Assembly: GCF_000444875.1 (NCBI RefSeq) | Contig: NC_021985.1 | Span: 7,398,170-7,462,169 of the forward strand | DNA length: 64,000 bases | Reading direction: 5' to 3' | Source of the DNA: Streptomyces collinus Tu 365 | GTDB taxonomy: Bacteria; Actinomycetota; Actinomycetes; Streptomycetales; Streptomycetaceae | In this document: positions 38,759 through 46,255 of the stretch, one piece after another | Position numbering within the stretch: position 1 is the first letter of the stretch | How the letters are laid out: the number at the start of each line of letters is the position of its first letter | The notes under the pieces: generated by a model | Seen by the model: the letters and a program-made list of their open reading frames with translations, nothing else | Told to the model about the DNA's origin: nothing | Databases searched by the model: none | Made by a program: the position numbers and the translations under genes

Positions 38759-40128
38759 GCCCGCACCCCCTCGCCGACGTACGCCGGCAGGATGCGCGGG
38801 AGCGCGTCCACCAGGGCGGTGAAGTCGCGGATCACGGTCTGCGGCCGGTCGGCGGACATCAGGCACAGCCCCGCCATGGTGTTGGCGCCCGCGGCCGGGT
38901 CGTAGACCGGCACCGGTGTGCCGTCCGGCAGCGAACTCTCCCGGACGACGGACAGGGTGCTCGCCGCGCCGGCCGGCACGGAGCGCAGCACCGACGCGGA
39001 GTCCCACACGTGCCGGCGCCGCCAGGGGGCGCCCGCGCCGTCCACGGCGAGGACGACGAGGGAGCCGGCCGCGCCCTCGGCGTCCTCGGGCGTCAGCGCC
39101 CGTGCCGGCCAGCCGGCCGCCCGGCCCAGTAACTGGTCGGTGAACATCCCCACCAGGTCGAGACCGAAGACCTCCTCGATCTGCGGCACCGTCATCGCGC
39201 CGCCGAAGCGCGCCGCCGTCTCGATCACCCACATGCGGCCGTCCGCCCCGAGTTTGATCTCCGTGTGGGTGCCGCAGTCCTGGAGCCCCAGGGCCTCCAC
39301 CGCCTGCCGGGCCAGCTCGACGATCCGGGCCTGTGCCCGCGCGCCGACGGCGGCCGGGGTGATGCCGGCCCGCTCGGTGAACGGCGCCACCGTCGGCATC
39401 CGGCCGCTCAGGCAGACCGGCCGGAAGACACCCCCGACGACCGCGCCCTCGACGCTGACGTAGTCGCCCCAGCCCGTGCCGTCGAACCACTCCTCGGCGC
39501 AGCCCGTGACGATCTCCTCCACCACGAAGTCCTCACCGGCGCCGCCGACATGGAGCTCCGCGTACCCGAGGAGCGCCGACTCGCTCATCACCGCGCGCGA
39601 CCGCTTCCAGGCGCCCGCCACGTCCGCGGGCCCCTCGATGATCTGGTGCGCGGTCGAGCCGGCGCTCCAGGCCGCCTTCAATAGCAGTGGACATGTCAAT
39701 TCGATGGCCGCGGCGGCCAGCTGTTCCTCCGTCGCGACGGCGCGGAAGCGGGGCTGGGGGATGCCGCGGCGCTCCCAGGCGGCGCGCATCAGGCGCTTGT
39801 CGCGGGCGAGGGCGGCGGTCGGCCCCGCGCCCCGCAGCCCGAGCCGCCGGGCGGCCTCGGCGACCGCGACCACCGCGTACTCCGAGAAGGTGATGACGGC
39901 GTCCGCGCCGACCTCGCGGGCCCGGGACGAGATGAGTTCGACCAGGTCGTGCTCGTCCGCGTCCCCGCGGGCGAGGACCGACGCGCACAGCCGCGCCGGA
40001 TCCGCCGCCATGTCGGCGGGCAGGTCGCTGAGTGCCAGCAGGTGCACGGTCGACCTCGCGGCCACCCGGGGCAGGGCGTACCCCACCGGGGGGCCTCCCT
40101 TGGCATGCACGTACAGCACCTTCGTCAC
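38755..40128 (-). CDS. ATP-grasp carboxylate-amine ligase
   Basis: A 457-residue ATP-grasp enzyme. The N-terminal domain ends near PTAALARDKRLMRAAWERRGIPQPRF; the ATP-binding segments are CPLLLKAAWSAGSTAHQI, EDFVVEEIVTG, and the Mg-binding HTEIKLGADGRMWVIETAARFGG. Such enzymes activate a carboxylate as acyl phosphate and join it to an amine, often to make dipeptides or amides in natural products. The GTG 40128 start has AAGGAG ten bases upstream. It is the first gene of an operon with the dikinase and an exporter, divergent from a PAS-LuxR regulator. Confidence 0.82.
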   Translation of the reverse strand: MTKVLYVHAKGGPPVGYALPRVAARSTVHLLALSDLPADMAADPARLCASVLARGDADEHDLVELISSRAREVGADAVITFSEYAVVAVAEAARRLGLRGAGPTAALARDKRLMRAAWERRGIPQPRFRAVATEEQLAAAAIELTCPLLLKAAWSAGSTAHQIIEGPADVAGAWKRSRAVMSESALLGYAELHVGGAGEDFVVEEIVTGCAEEWFDGTGWGDYVSVEGAVVGGVFRPVCLSGRMPTVAPFTERAGITPAAVGARAQARIVELARQAVEALGLQDCGTHTEIKLGADGRMWVIETAARFGGAMTVPQIEEVFGLDLVGMFTDQLLGRAAGWPARALTPEDAEGAAGSLVVLAVDGAGAPWRRRHVWDSASVLRSVPAGAASTLSVVRESSLPDGTPVPVYDPAAGANTMAGLCLMSADRPQTVIRDFTALVDALPRILPAYVGEGVRA

Positions 40129-40241
40129 GGAATCCCATCTCCTTCGTCGTCCGGTCCGGCGGTTCCTCGTCCGATCGCGAGGTTCCGTTTCCAGCGAAGC
40201 AGCCCGGCTGCCCGCTCGCGGACGGGCGAAGCAGCGGACTC

Positions 40242-40257
40242 TCAGGCAAATGCCTGA
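40242..40257. promoter_or_regulatory. Inverted repeat in the ATP-grasp/LuxR divergent region
   Basis: TCAGGCA-AA-TGCCTGA, 7-bp perfect arms with a 2-base centre, 113 bases upstream of the ATP-grasp start. A candidate binding site for the divergently encoded LuxR regulator. Confidence 0.5.
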
Positions 40258-40310
40258 CTGCCGGGGCCGGTCGAGGTCTCGGGCGGGCGGCATGCCGCAC
40301 GTGTTCACGG

Positions 40311-40327
40311 GACACGCATGACGTGTC
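40311..40327. promoter_or_regulatory. Second inverted repeat before the LuxR gene
   Basis: GACACG-CATGA-CGTGTC, 6-bp perfect arms with a 5-base centre, 40 bases before the GTG of the PAS-LuxR gene. Confidence 0.45.
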
Positions 40328-40367
40328 ACCCCACGTGATTTTGGTGGAACGTCGAAGGAGTCGAGTC

Positions 40368-41654
40368 GTGGACGAAGCCGATCTCAAGACACTGCTCGCG
40401 CCGCTCCCGGTGTCCTGGTGGGAAGCCGACGGCGGTGCGCGCCTGGTCGAGAGCGGAGGCGGCGCCTTCGCCGACGAACGCACCGCCCGGCGCTTCCTGC
40501 GAGCGTTGTGCGCCGAAGCCGGCGGCGCGGCGCGGTTACCCGCCGACGGCCCCTACCGGGCGCGCTTCGAGGGCCGCACGTTCGACGTCAACTGGCCCGC
40601 TCATGAAGGCGGTACGGCCACGGGGCGCAGCAGGGGCGTCGCGGTCGAGGTGGCCGGCGCGGCGGCCGGGACCGGACCGTACGCGTCCTTCGCCGACCTG
40701 AGCCCGGCCGCGGTCTTCGTCCGCGACACCGACGGCCGCTGCGTCTGGGCGAACCACGCCTACGCCCATCTGTACGGGACCACGCGGGACGCCCTGATCG
40801 GCCGGCACCTGGCCGAGATCGACGGGGCCGACGACGCGGCCCGGTTCCTCGCCCTCGACGAACAGGTCCTCTCCGGCGGGCACTCGGCGCGGCACACGCT
40901 CGCCTTCCGGCACACGGACGGCAGCGCCGGGCACGCGGTCGGCTACCGCTTCCCGGTCCACTGGGGGACACGGCGCTGCGTGGCCGGCATCTACGTCGAC
41001 ATCACCGACTACACCCGCGCGCTGGAGCAGCGGCGCCGGGCGGAGGCGGACCTGTGCGCGCTGCGCGACCACAGCGGCCTCGCCTGTCTGCGTCTGTCCG
41101 CCGACGGGGTGGTCAGGGACGCGGGCACGGCAGCGGCCGAGGTGCTGCACGTCCGCCTGGGCGACCTGCTCGGTTCGCCCGCCGACACCCTGCTGGCCCG
41201 GACCCCCGAACGCACGGCGCTGCACCGGGTCTGGGACGACCTCATCGCCGGCCGGCGCAGAAGCGCGCGCACCAGCGCCGTGCTCGTGGACGGCGACCGC
41301 AGGCGCCGCGCGTGGATCCACCTGAGCGCGGTCCAGCACGCCGCCGAACACCTGCCCGGTGTCTGGGCGGTCATCACCCGGCTCGGCCTGAGTCACGAGG
41401 CGCACCCGCCGCTGACGCCCGCTCAGGTGCGGATACTCGCGCTGCTGGCCGCCGGGCACAGCAACGCCGACGTCGCCGGGGCCCTGCACCTGTCCCGGCA
41501 GACGGTCGACTACCACCTCAGCCGGCTGCGGCGGCTCCTCGGGGTCGCGACCCGTCCGGCGCTGGTGGCTCGCGCCTACGCGCTGGGCATCCTCTCCCCG
41601 CACGCCTGGCCGCCGCGCTCCACCACGGCGACGCACCCGCTCAGCCCGGCCTGA
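40368..41654 (+). CDS. PAS-LuxR transcriptional regulator
   Basis: A 428-residue regulator. A poorly conserved N-terminal domain (about 1-100) is followed by a PAS fold (about 108-220; PYASFADLSPAAVFVRDTDGRCVWANHAYAHLYG and a GYRFPVHWGTRRCVAGIYVDIT PAC segment), a second PAS-like region (about 235-340) and a C-terminal LuxR HTH (LTPAQVRILALLAAGHSNADVAGALHLSRQTVDYHLSRLRRLLGV). GTG 40368 has AAGGAG seven bases upstream. It is divergent from the ATP-grasp/dikinase/exporter operon and is its probable activator; the signal is unknown. Confidence 0.85.
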   Translation: MDEADLKTLLAPLPVSWWEADGGARLVESGGGAFADERTARRFLRALCAEAGGAARLPADGPYRARFEGRTFDVNWPAHEGGTATGRSRGVAVEVAGAAAGTGPYASFADLSPAAVFVRDTDGRCVWANHAYAHLYGTTRDALIGRHLAEIDGADDAARFLALDEQVLSGGHSARHTLAFRHTDGSAGHAVGYRFPVHWGTRRCVAGIYVDITDYTRALEQRRRAEADLCALRDHSGLACLRLSADGVVRDAGTAAAEVLHVRLGDLLGSPADTLLARTPERTALHRVWDDLIAGRRRSARTSAVLVDGDRRRRAWIHLSAVQHAAEHLPGVWAVITRLGLSHEAHPPLTPAQVRILALLAAGHSNADVAGALHLSRQTVDYHLSRLRRLLGVATRPALVARAYALGILSPHAWPPRSTTATHPLSPA

Positions 41655-41959
41655 CCGTACGGCCCGGGGAGCGCGGAGAGCCTGCCGCCGGCCGGGCGGC
41701 ACGCCCTCGGGGTGCGGTGTGCCGTATGTGGTGCGGGGGACGGCGGAGGCCGTCCCCCGGTCCGGGCTCGGATCAGGCGCATGGCCTGGCGGACCGTGCT
41801 GGACAGGTGACCCTCGTCGGTGACCGGCGTGGTGGACCGTCCGGGGGAGGTGGCCTCCAGCGGGACGATCCGGCCGGGCGGTCGGGTGCGCGGATCGAGG
41901 TCATGACGCGCGGCCCCTGGTGGCACCAGCGGTGCGCCGGCCCGGGAGCCGGGACCCCG
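41655..41959. other. 305-bp convergent gap
   Basis: No gene is convincing. It holds the stem-loop at 41734-41759 and otherwise featureless GC-rich sequence between the PAS-LuxR gene and the convergent ArsR gene. Confidence 0.6.
41734..41759. terminator. Stem-loop terminator after the PAS-LuxR gene
   Basis: CGGGGGACGGC (41734-41744) pairs perfectly with GCCGTCCCCCG (41749-41759) around GGAG. Confidence 0.7.
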
Positions 41960-42361
41960 TCAGGCACTCGGGACGCCCGCGCCCTCCTCCTCCGCCTCGG
42001 TGAGGGCGGCGGAGTCGGTGAGGCCGAGGCGGAGATGCTCGACGTGGTAGATGGCCTGGTCGATGAGTGCCGCGACGTGGTTGTCGTAGAGGGAGTACAC
42101 GATCGAACGGCCCTTGCGGGTGCCGACGACGAGACCGAGGTTGCGCAGCAGGCGCAATTGGTGGGAGCAGGCCGACTGTTCCATGCCGACCTCGGCGGCC
42201 AGCTCGGTCGCGGGCAGGGAACCCTCGCGCAGCCGGGCGAGGATCAGCAGCCGCGAGGGGGTCGCCAGCGCCTGGAGGGTGGTCGCCACCTTGGCGGCGC
42301 TCGCCGCGTCCAGGTTTCTGCGCGGGACGCGTCCTGACGGCTGTGCGGCTCCATGACCCAT
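41960..42361 (-). CDS. ArsR/SmtB-family metal-sensing repressor (CzrA-type site)
   Basis: A 133-residue winged-helix repressor: ALATPSRLLILARLREGSLPATELAAEVGMEQSACSHQLRLLRNLGLV. The C-terminal helix has Asp93, His95, His106 and His109, i.e. DXH-X10-HX2H, which is exactly the alpha-5 zinc/cobalt site of CzrA and SmtB. There is no alpha-3 CXC site. It is divergent from a P1B-4 metal ATPase; a TGAATGA-CTCT-TCATTCA operator lies between. TACGAT is six bases before the ATG, suggesting a leaderless mRNA. Zn(II) or Co(II) is the predicted inducer. Confidence 0.88.
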   Translation of the reverse strand: MGHGAAQPSGRVPRRNLDAASAAKVATTLQALATPSRLLILARLREGSLPATELAAEVGMEQSACSHQLRLLRNLGLVVGTRKGRSIVYSLYDNHVAALIDQAIYHVEHLRLGLTDSAALTEAEEEGAGVPSA

Positions 42362-42367
42362 GCGGCC

Positions 42368-42373
42368 ATCGTA
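42368..42373 (-). promoter_or_regulatory. Putative -10 box of a leaderless promoter
   Basis: Minus-strand TACGAT, six bases before ATG 42361 of the ArsR gene. Confidence 0.45.
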
Positions 42374-42393
42374 CGGCACCACCCATGAATACA

Positions 42394-42424
42394 TGAATGA
42401 CTCTTCATTCATTCCTGTTAGGGT
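42394..42424 (+). promoter_or_regulatory. SmtB-type operator and -10 box of the metal ATPase
   Basis: TGAATGA (42394-42400) and TCATTCA (42405-42411) form a perfect 7-bp inverted repeat around CTCT, AT-rich in an otherwise GC-rich region, like operators of SmtB/CzrA proteins. TAGGGT at 42419-42424 is a plausible -10 for the ATPase, so the repressor would sit on the promoter. Confidence 0.65.
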
Positions 42425-42469
42425 GGCGAGGTCGGACGCTGTCACGCCCACCCGAAGGACCCCGCTTCC

Positions 42470-44482
42470 ATGTCGTCCACGCTCACCCGCCCGGCCCCGC
42501 CCGGCGCGGCGCGCGAGTCGGTCGCCCCCCGCCGCCGCACCCGGCTCCTCGCCCTGCCCGAGGCCCGCTGGGCGGCCGCCGCGCTGGTGCTGTTCCTGAT
42601 CGCCCTGCCCCTGTACCTGGCCGGGGCGCCCGCCTGGACCTGGGGCACGCTGTTCGCGGCCGTCTACGCGACCGGCGGCTGGGAACCGGGCCGGGCCGGG
42701 CTCCGGGCGCTGCGCGAGAAGACCCTCGACGTGGACCTGCTGATGGTGGTCGCCGCACTCGGGGCGGCGGCGATCGGGCAGGTGCTGGACGGCGCGCTGC
42801 TGATCGTCATCTTCGCCACCTCGGGGGCGCTGGAGGCGATCGCCACCGCCCGCACCGCCGACTCCGTGCGTGGTCTGCTCGACCTGGCCCCCGCCACGGC
42901 CACGCGCGTCGCCGACGACGGCACCGAGGAGACGGTGCCCGGCGAGCGGCTCGCGGTGGGCGAGATCATCCTGGTCCGGCCCGGGGAGCGCATCGGCGCG
43001 GACGGCCGCGTGCTGGACGGGGCCGGCGAGGTCGACCAGGCCACCATCACGGGCGAGCCCCTGCCCGTGGCGAAGGCGGCCGGGGACGAGGTGTTCGCCG
43101 GCACCCTCAACGGCACGGGCGCGCTGCGGGTGAAGGTCGAGCGCGACCCGTCCGACTCGGTGATCGCCCGGATCGTGGCCATGGTCGAGGAGGCCTCCGG
43201 GACCAAGGCGCCGACCCAGCTCTTCATCGAGAAGGTCGAGCAGCGCTACTCGCTCGGCATGGTCGCGGCCACGGTGGCGCTCTTCGTGCTCCCGCTGCTC
43301 GTCGGCGCCGATCTGCGGTCCACCCTGCTGCGGGCGATGACCTTCATGATCGTCGCCTCGCCGTGCGCCGTGGTGCTGGCCACCATGCCGCCGCTGCTGT
43401 CCGCGATCGCCAACGCCGGCCGCCACGGCGTGCTGGTCAAGTCGGCGGTGGTCATGGAGCGCCTGGGACAGGTGGACGCCGTGGCGCTGGACAAGACGGG
43501 CACTCTGACCGAGGGCACGCCCCGGGTGACGGACGTCCGCCCACTGCCCGGCCCCGGTCTGCCGGAGGACGAGGTGCTGCGGCTGGCCGCGGCGGCCGAG
43601 CACCCCAGCGAGCACCCGCTGGCCCGGGCGATCGTGGACGCGGCCCGCGACCGCGGTCTGGACATCCCCCTGGTGCGGGACTTCGGTTCGGCGCCCGGCA
43701 CCGGTGTCAGCGCCACCTTCGAGGGCAGGTCCGTCGCGGTCGGCAGCCCGGCCCGGCTGCCGGACGGCCGCACGGGCGGTCCCGCCGGGGAAGAGGCGGC
43801 GGCCCCGGAGATGACGAGGGCCCTGGACGTGGCGGCGGCCCTGGAGGAAGAGGGCCGTACCGCCGTGCTGGTCACCGTCGACGGCCGGCCGGCCGGGGTC
43901 CTCGGCATCGCCGACCGCCTGCGCGACGAGGCCGCCGCCACCGTCGCGGCCCTGGGCGAACTGGCGGGCACCACCCCGGTGCTGGTCACCGGTGACAACC
44001 CGCGCGCGGCGGCCCGGCTCGCCGGCGAGGTGGGCATCGACGACGTCCGTGCGGGACTGCTGCCGCAGGACAAGGTGGCCGCGGTGCGGGAGTGGGAGCG
44101 GGCGGGACGCAAGGTGCTGGTGGTCGGCGACGGCGTCAACGACGCCCCCGCGCTGGCCGCCGCCCACACCGGCATCGCGATGGGCCGGGCCGGCTCCGAC
44201 CTGGCCCTGGAGACCGCCGACGCGGTCGTGGTCCGCGACGAGCTGGCGACCGTCCCCGCCGTCGTCCGCCTCTCCCGCCGGGCCCGCCGCCTCGTCGTGC
44301 AGAACCTGGTCGTCGCCGCGGTGTTCATCACCGGCCTGGTGATCTGGGACCTGGCCGGCACGCTGCCGCTGCCGCTGGGTGTCGCGGGCCACGAGGGGTC
44401 CACCGTGATCGTCGGCCTCAACGGGCTGCGCCTGCTCGCCGACGGCGCCTGGCGGCGTGCCCATGCGGGGACGGACCGGTGA
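42470..44482 (+). CDS. P1B-4-type heavy-metal-transporting ATPase
   Basis: A 670-residue metal-exporting P-type ATPase without N-terminal metal-binding domains. The transmembrane metal site SPC (IVASPCAVVLATMP, about 295) and a C-terminal HEGST in the last helices (about 641) define class P1B-4 (cobalt, zinc, iron or nickel exporters such as CoaT/CtpD). Phosphorylation site DKTGTLTEG at about 341, TGEPLPV actuator loop, SEHPLARAI with the P1B HP dipeptide, and GDGVNDAPAL hinge are all present. GAAGGA precedes the ATG. Divergent from the CzrA-like repressor; coupled by a 4-base overlap to the ferredoxin-like gene. Confidence 0.92.
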   Translation: MSSTLTRPAPPGAARESVAPRRRTRLLALPEARWAAAALVLFLIALPLYLAGAPAWTWGTLFAAVYATGGWEPGRAGLRALREKTLDVDLLMVVAALGAAAIGQVLDGALLIVIFATSGALEAIATARTADSVRGLLDLAPATATRVADDGTEETVPGERLAVGEIILVRPGERIGADGRVLDGAGEVDQATITGEPLPVAKAAGDEVFAGTLNGTGALRVKVERDPSDSVIARIVAMVEEASGTKAPTQLFIEKVEQRYSLGMVAATVALFVLPLLVGADLRSTLLRAMTFMIVASPCAVVLATMPPLLSAIANAGRHGVLVKSAVVMERLGQVDAVALDKTGTLTEGTPRVTDVRPLPGPGLPEDEVLRLAAAAEHPSEHPLARAIVDAARDRGLDIPLVRDFGSAPGTGVSATFEGRSVAVGSPARLPDGRTGGPAGEEAAAPEMTRALDVAAALEEEGRTAVLVTVDGRPAGVLGIADRLRDEAAATVAALGELAGTTPVLVTGDNPRAAARLAGEVGIDDVRAGLLPQDKVAAVREWERAGRKVLVVGDGVNDAPALAAAHTGIAMGRAGSDLALETADAVVVRDELATVPAVVRLSRRARRLVVQNLVVAAVFITGLVIWDLAGTLPLPLGVAGHEGSTVIVGLNGLRLLADGAWRRAHAGTDR

Positions 44483-44889
44483 GCCGCCGCGACCGCGGGT
44501 CCCGCCGTGCCCCGGCCGCCGCACCCGCACCCTGCGCCGTCACCGTGTGCCGCGGCTGCTGCTGCGGCACGGAGAAGGTCCCGGGCGTGGACCACGCCGC
44601 CCAGCTCGCCCTGCTGCGCCAGTCGCTGTCCGGCGCGGCGCAGGTCCGGGTGACCGGCTGCCTGGACGCCTGCGAACAGGCCAACGTGGTCGTCGTCCAG
44701 CCGTCGGCGGCCGGGCGGGCCGCCGGCGGGCGGCCCGTGTGGCTCGGCCTGGTCCACGACACCGACGCCGTGCGGGACATCGCCGCGTGGATCACCGCCG
44801 GTGGTCCCGGCCTGGCGGACCCGCCCGGCGTGCTCGACCTGTACGCGTTCACCCCGTCCCGGCGCGTACGCCAGTCCGTGGAGGACTGA
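44479..44889 (+). CDS. Cys-rich thioredoxin-like [2Fe-2S] ferredoxin-domain protein (copy 2)
   Basis: A 136-residue paralogue of the protein at 8565-8972. Cys19, CRGCCC (Cys24, 27, 28, 29) and CLDAC (Cys61, Cys65) are preserved, as are QANVVVV, GGRPVWLG and AGGPGLADPP. The GTG start overlaps the ATPase stop by 4 bases, so it is co-translated with a metal exporter and under the same metal-responsive operator. It could buffer or deliver metal to the pump, or protect or sense Fe-S status; the sequence does not decide. A terminator follows. Confidence 0.75.
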   Translation: MSRRDRGSRRAPAAAPAPCAVTVCRGCCCGTEKVPGVDHAAQLALLRQSLSGAAQVRVTGCLDACEQANVVVVQPSAAGRAAGGRPVWLGLVHDTDAVRDIAAWITAGGPGLADPPGVLDLYAFTPSRRVRQSVED

Positions 44890-44897
44890 TCCCGGCG

Positions 44898-44920
44898 CCG
44901 GGGCGGGCGGCCCGCCCCGG
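44898..44920. terminator. Stem-loop terminator between convergent genes
   Basis: CCGGGGCGGG (44898-44907) pairs perfectly with CCCGCCCCGG (44911-44920) around CGG, between the ferredoxin-like gene and the convergent NlpC/P60 gene. Confidence 0.65.
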
Positions 44921-44931
44921 GAGGCGGCGCG

Positions 44932-45969
44932 TCAGACGCGGACGCCGAACATGAACGGCCCGCCGATGGTGTCCATCGACTCGTAGCGGACGACGGTGCC
45001 GGTACGCGGGGCGTGCAGGACCTGGCCGTTGCCCGCGTACAGGCCCACGTGGTGCAGGTCGTTGAAGAAGAAGACCAGGTCACCGACCTGGAGCTGGCTG
45101 CGGGTGAGCCGGGTCCCGATGCCCGACTGCGCCTCGGAGGTGCGCGGTATGGACACACCGGCCTGGGCGTAGGCCCAGGACGTGAGCCCCGAGCAGTCGA
45201 AGGACGACGGGCCGGTGGCGCCGTAGACGTACGGCTTGCCGATCTGGCTCTGGGCGGCCGAGAACGCGGCGCCGGCCCGGCCCGAGGCGGGCGGGGCGTC
45301 CTTGAGCTCCACCCGCTCGGTCGAGGAGCGGTTGGCACGCTGCTGTTCGGCGTCGAGGGCCGCCTTCTCCTTGGCGGTCAGGGTGTTGAGGAGCTTCTGC
45401 GCCTCGGCGAGCTTGCCCTGGACCTCCTTCTTCTTGTTGCCCAACTCGGTGCGGGTGGAGGCCAGGTCCTTGAGCTTCTCGGTGGCCTCGGCGCGCTCCT
45501 GGGCGAGTTCGCGCTGCTTGTCCTGGATCTTCTTCAGCGCCTCGACCTGCTGGCTGCTCAACTGGTCGAGCGTGGAGGCCTTGTCGAGGAAGTCGTCGGG
45601 GTCCGACGACAGGAAGAGCTGCACCGAGGCGTCGATGCCGCCCGAGCGGTACTGGGCGGTCGCCATCGAACCCAGGCCCTCGCGCAGCTTGTTCAGCTCC
45701 TGCTGGCCGCGGGCCACGTTGTCCTGGACGGTGGAGATCTCCTTCTGCAGCTTCTGCTGCTTCTCCTTGGCCCCGTTGTACTTCTCGGTGGCCTGCTCCG
45801 CCTGCTCGTAGAGCTTGTCGACCTTCGCCTTCACCTCGTCCTTGCCGAGCTTCTCGCCCGGGGCGGCGTTGGCCGCGTTCGCGCTCAGCGCGACGGCAGC
45901 GGCGGCTGCGGTGGTGAGCACGGTGACACGCGTGCGGCTCGGCTGCTTGGGTCGACGATGGGACGCCAC
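44932..45969 (-). CDS. Secreted NlpC/P60 peptidoglycan endopeptidase (RipA-like)
   Basis: A 345-residue exported cell-wall hydrolase. A signal peptide spans about 1-36 (cleavage near ANAANA-AP); a long coiled coil (about 40-215, Lys/Glu/Gln-rich) precedes the C-terminal NlpC/P60 domain (about 230-345) with catalytic Cys in FDCSGLTSWAY, His in HHVGLY and a third polar residue in VLHAPRTG. It cuts within the stem peptide, like RipA or Streptomyces SwlA-type enzymes. GTG start with AAGGAG upstream. Two GGTTGGATCAA direct repeats lie upstream. Confidence 0.92.
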   Translation of the reverse strand: MASHRRPKQPSRTRVTVLTTAAAAAVALSANAANAAPGEKLGKDEVKAKVDKLYEQAEQATEKYNGAKEKQQKLQKEISTVQDNVARGQQELNKLREGLGSMATAQYRSGGIDASVQLFLSSDPDDFLDKASTLDQLSSQQVEALKKIQDKQRELAQERAEATEKLKDLASTRTELGNKKKEVQGKLAEAQKLLNTLTAKEKAALDAEQQRANRSSTERVELKDAPPASGRAGAAFSAAQSQIGKPYVYGATGPSSFDCSGLTSWAYAQAGVSIPRTSEAQSGIGTRLTRSQLQVGDLVFFFNDLHHVGLYAGNGQVLHAPRTGTVVRYESMDTIGGPFMFGVRV

Positions 45970-46065
45970 AGGGGCGAGCTCCTTGCTCCTTCAGCCGCCT
46001 GTCCAACGCGTCGGTGGGCGGTGCCCCTCCACCGTCACTCCCGTTGAGTGATCACCCGAGCGAGG

Positions 46066-46107
46066 GGTTGGATCAAGACCTTAATGACTTTCTTACGGTT
46101 GGATCAA
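46066..46107. repeat. Pair of GGTTGGATCAA direct repeats
   Basis: GGTTGGATCAA occurs at 46066-46076 and 46097-46107, 31 bp apart (about three helical turns), in an AT-richer stretch about 100 bases upstream of the NlpC/P60 gene. Candidate binding sites for an activator or repressor. Confidence 0.45.
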
Positions 46108-46255
46108 ATGTTTGCATGGCAGAACTCGCTCGCCCGGTGCCGACTTGACCGCCAGACGACGCCGAATAGTGTCCGTCCGTGACGGTTTGATGCCGTTTCC
46201 GGCTCATCTCCTGCTCATCCACGAGACACTCGCAGATGCTGATTGGCCGTCAGGG

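Noticed and set aside
40200..40260. Possible glycine riboswitch before the PAS-LuxR gene (CTCAGGCAAA core)
   Set aside because: The sequence CTCTCAGGCAAA resembles the aptamer core, but the 5' GGAGAG partner and the GCCGAAGG.GCAA segment are absent, and the same bases form a simple inverted repeat that fits an operator better.
40129..40367. TPP riboswitch on the minus strand before the ATP-grasp gene (CTGAGAG)
   Set aside because: Only a short CTGAGAG match; the other conserved TPP segments are missing.
45970..46255. Possible c-di-AMP (ydaO) riboswitch upstream of the NlpC/P60 gene
   Set aside because: Such riboswitches often precede these genes in Streptomyces, but I could not find the conserved core; the region instead shows direct repeats.
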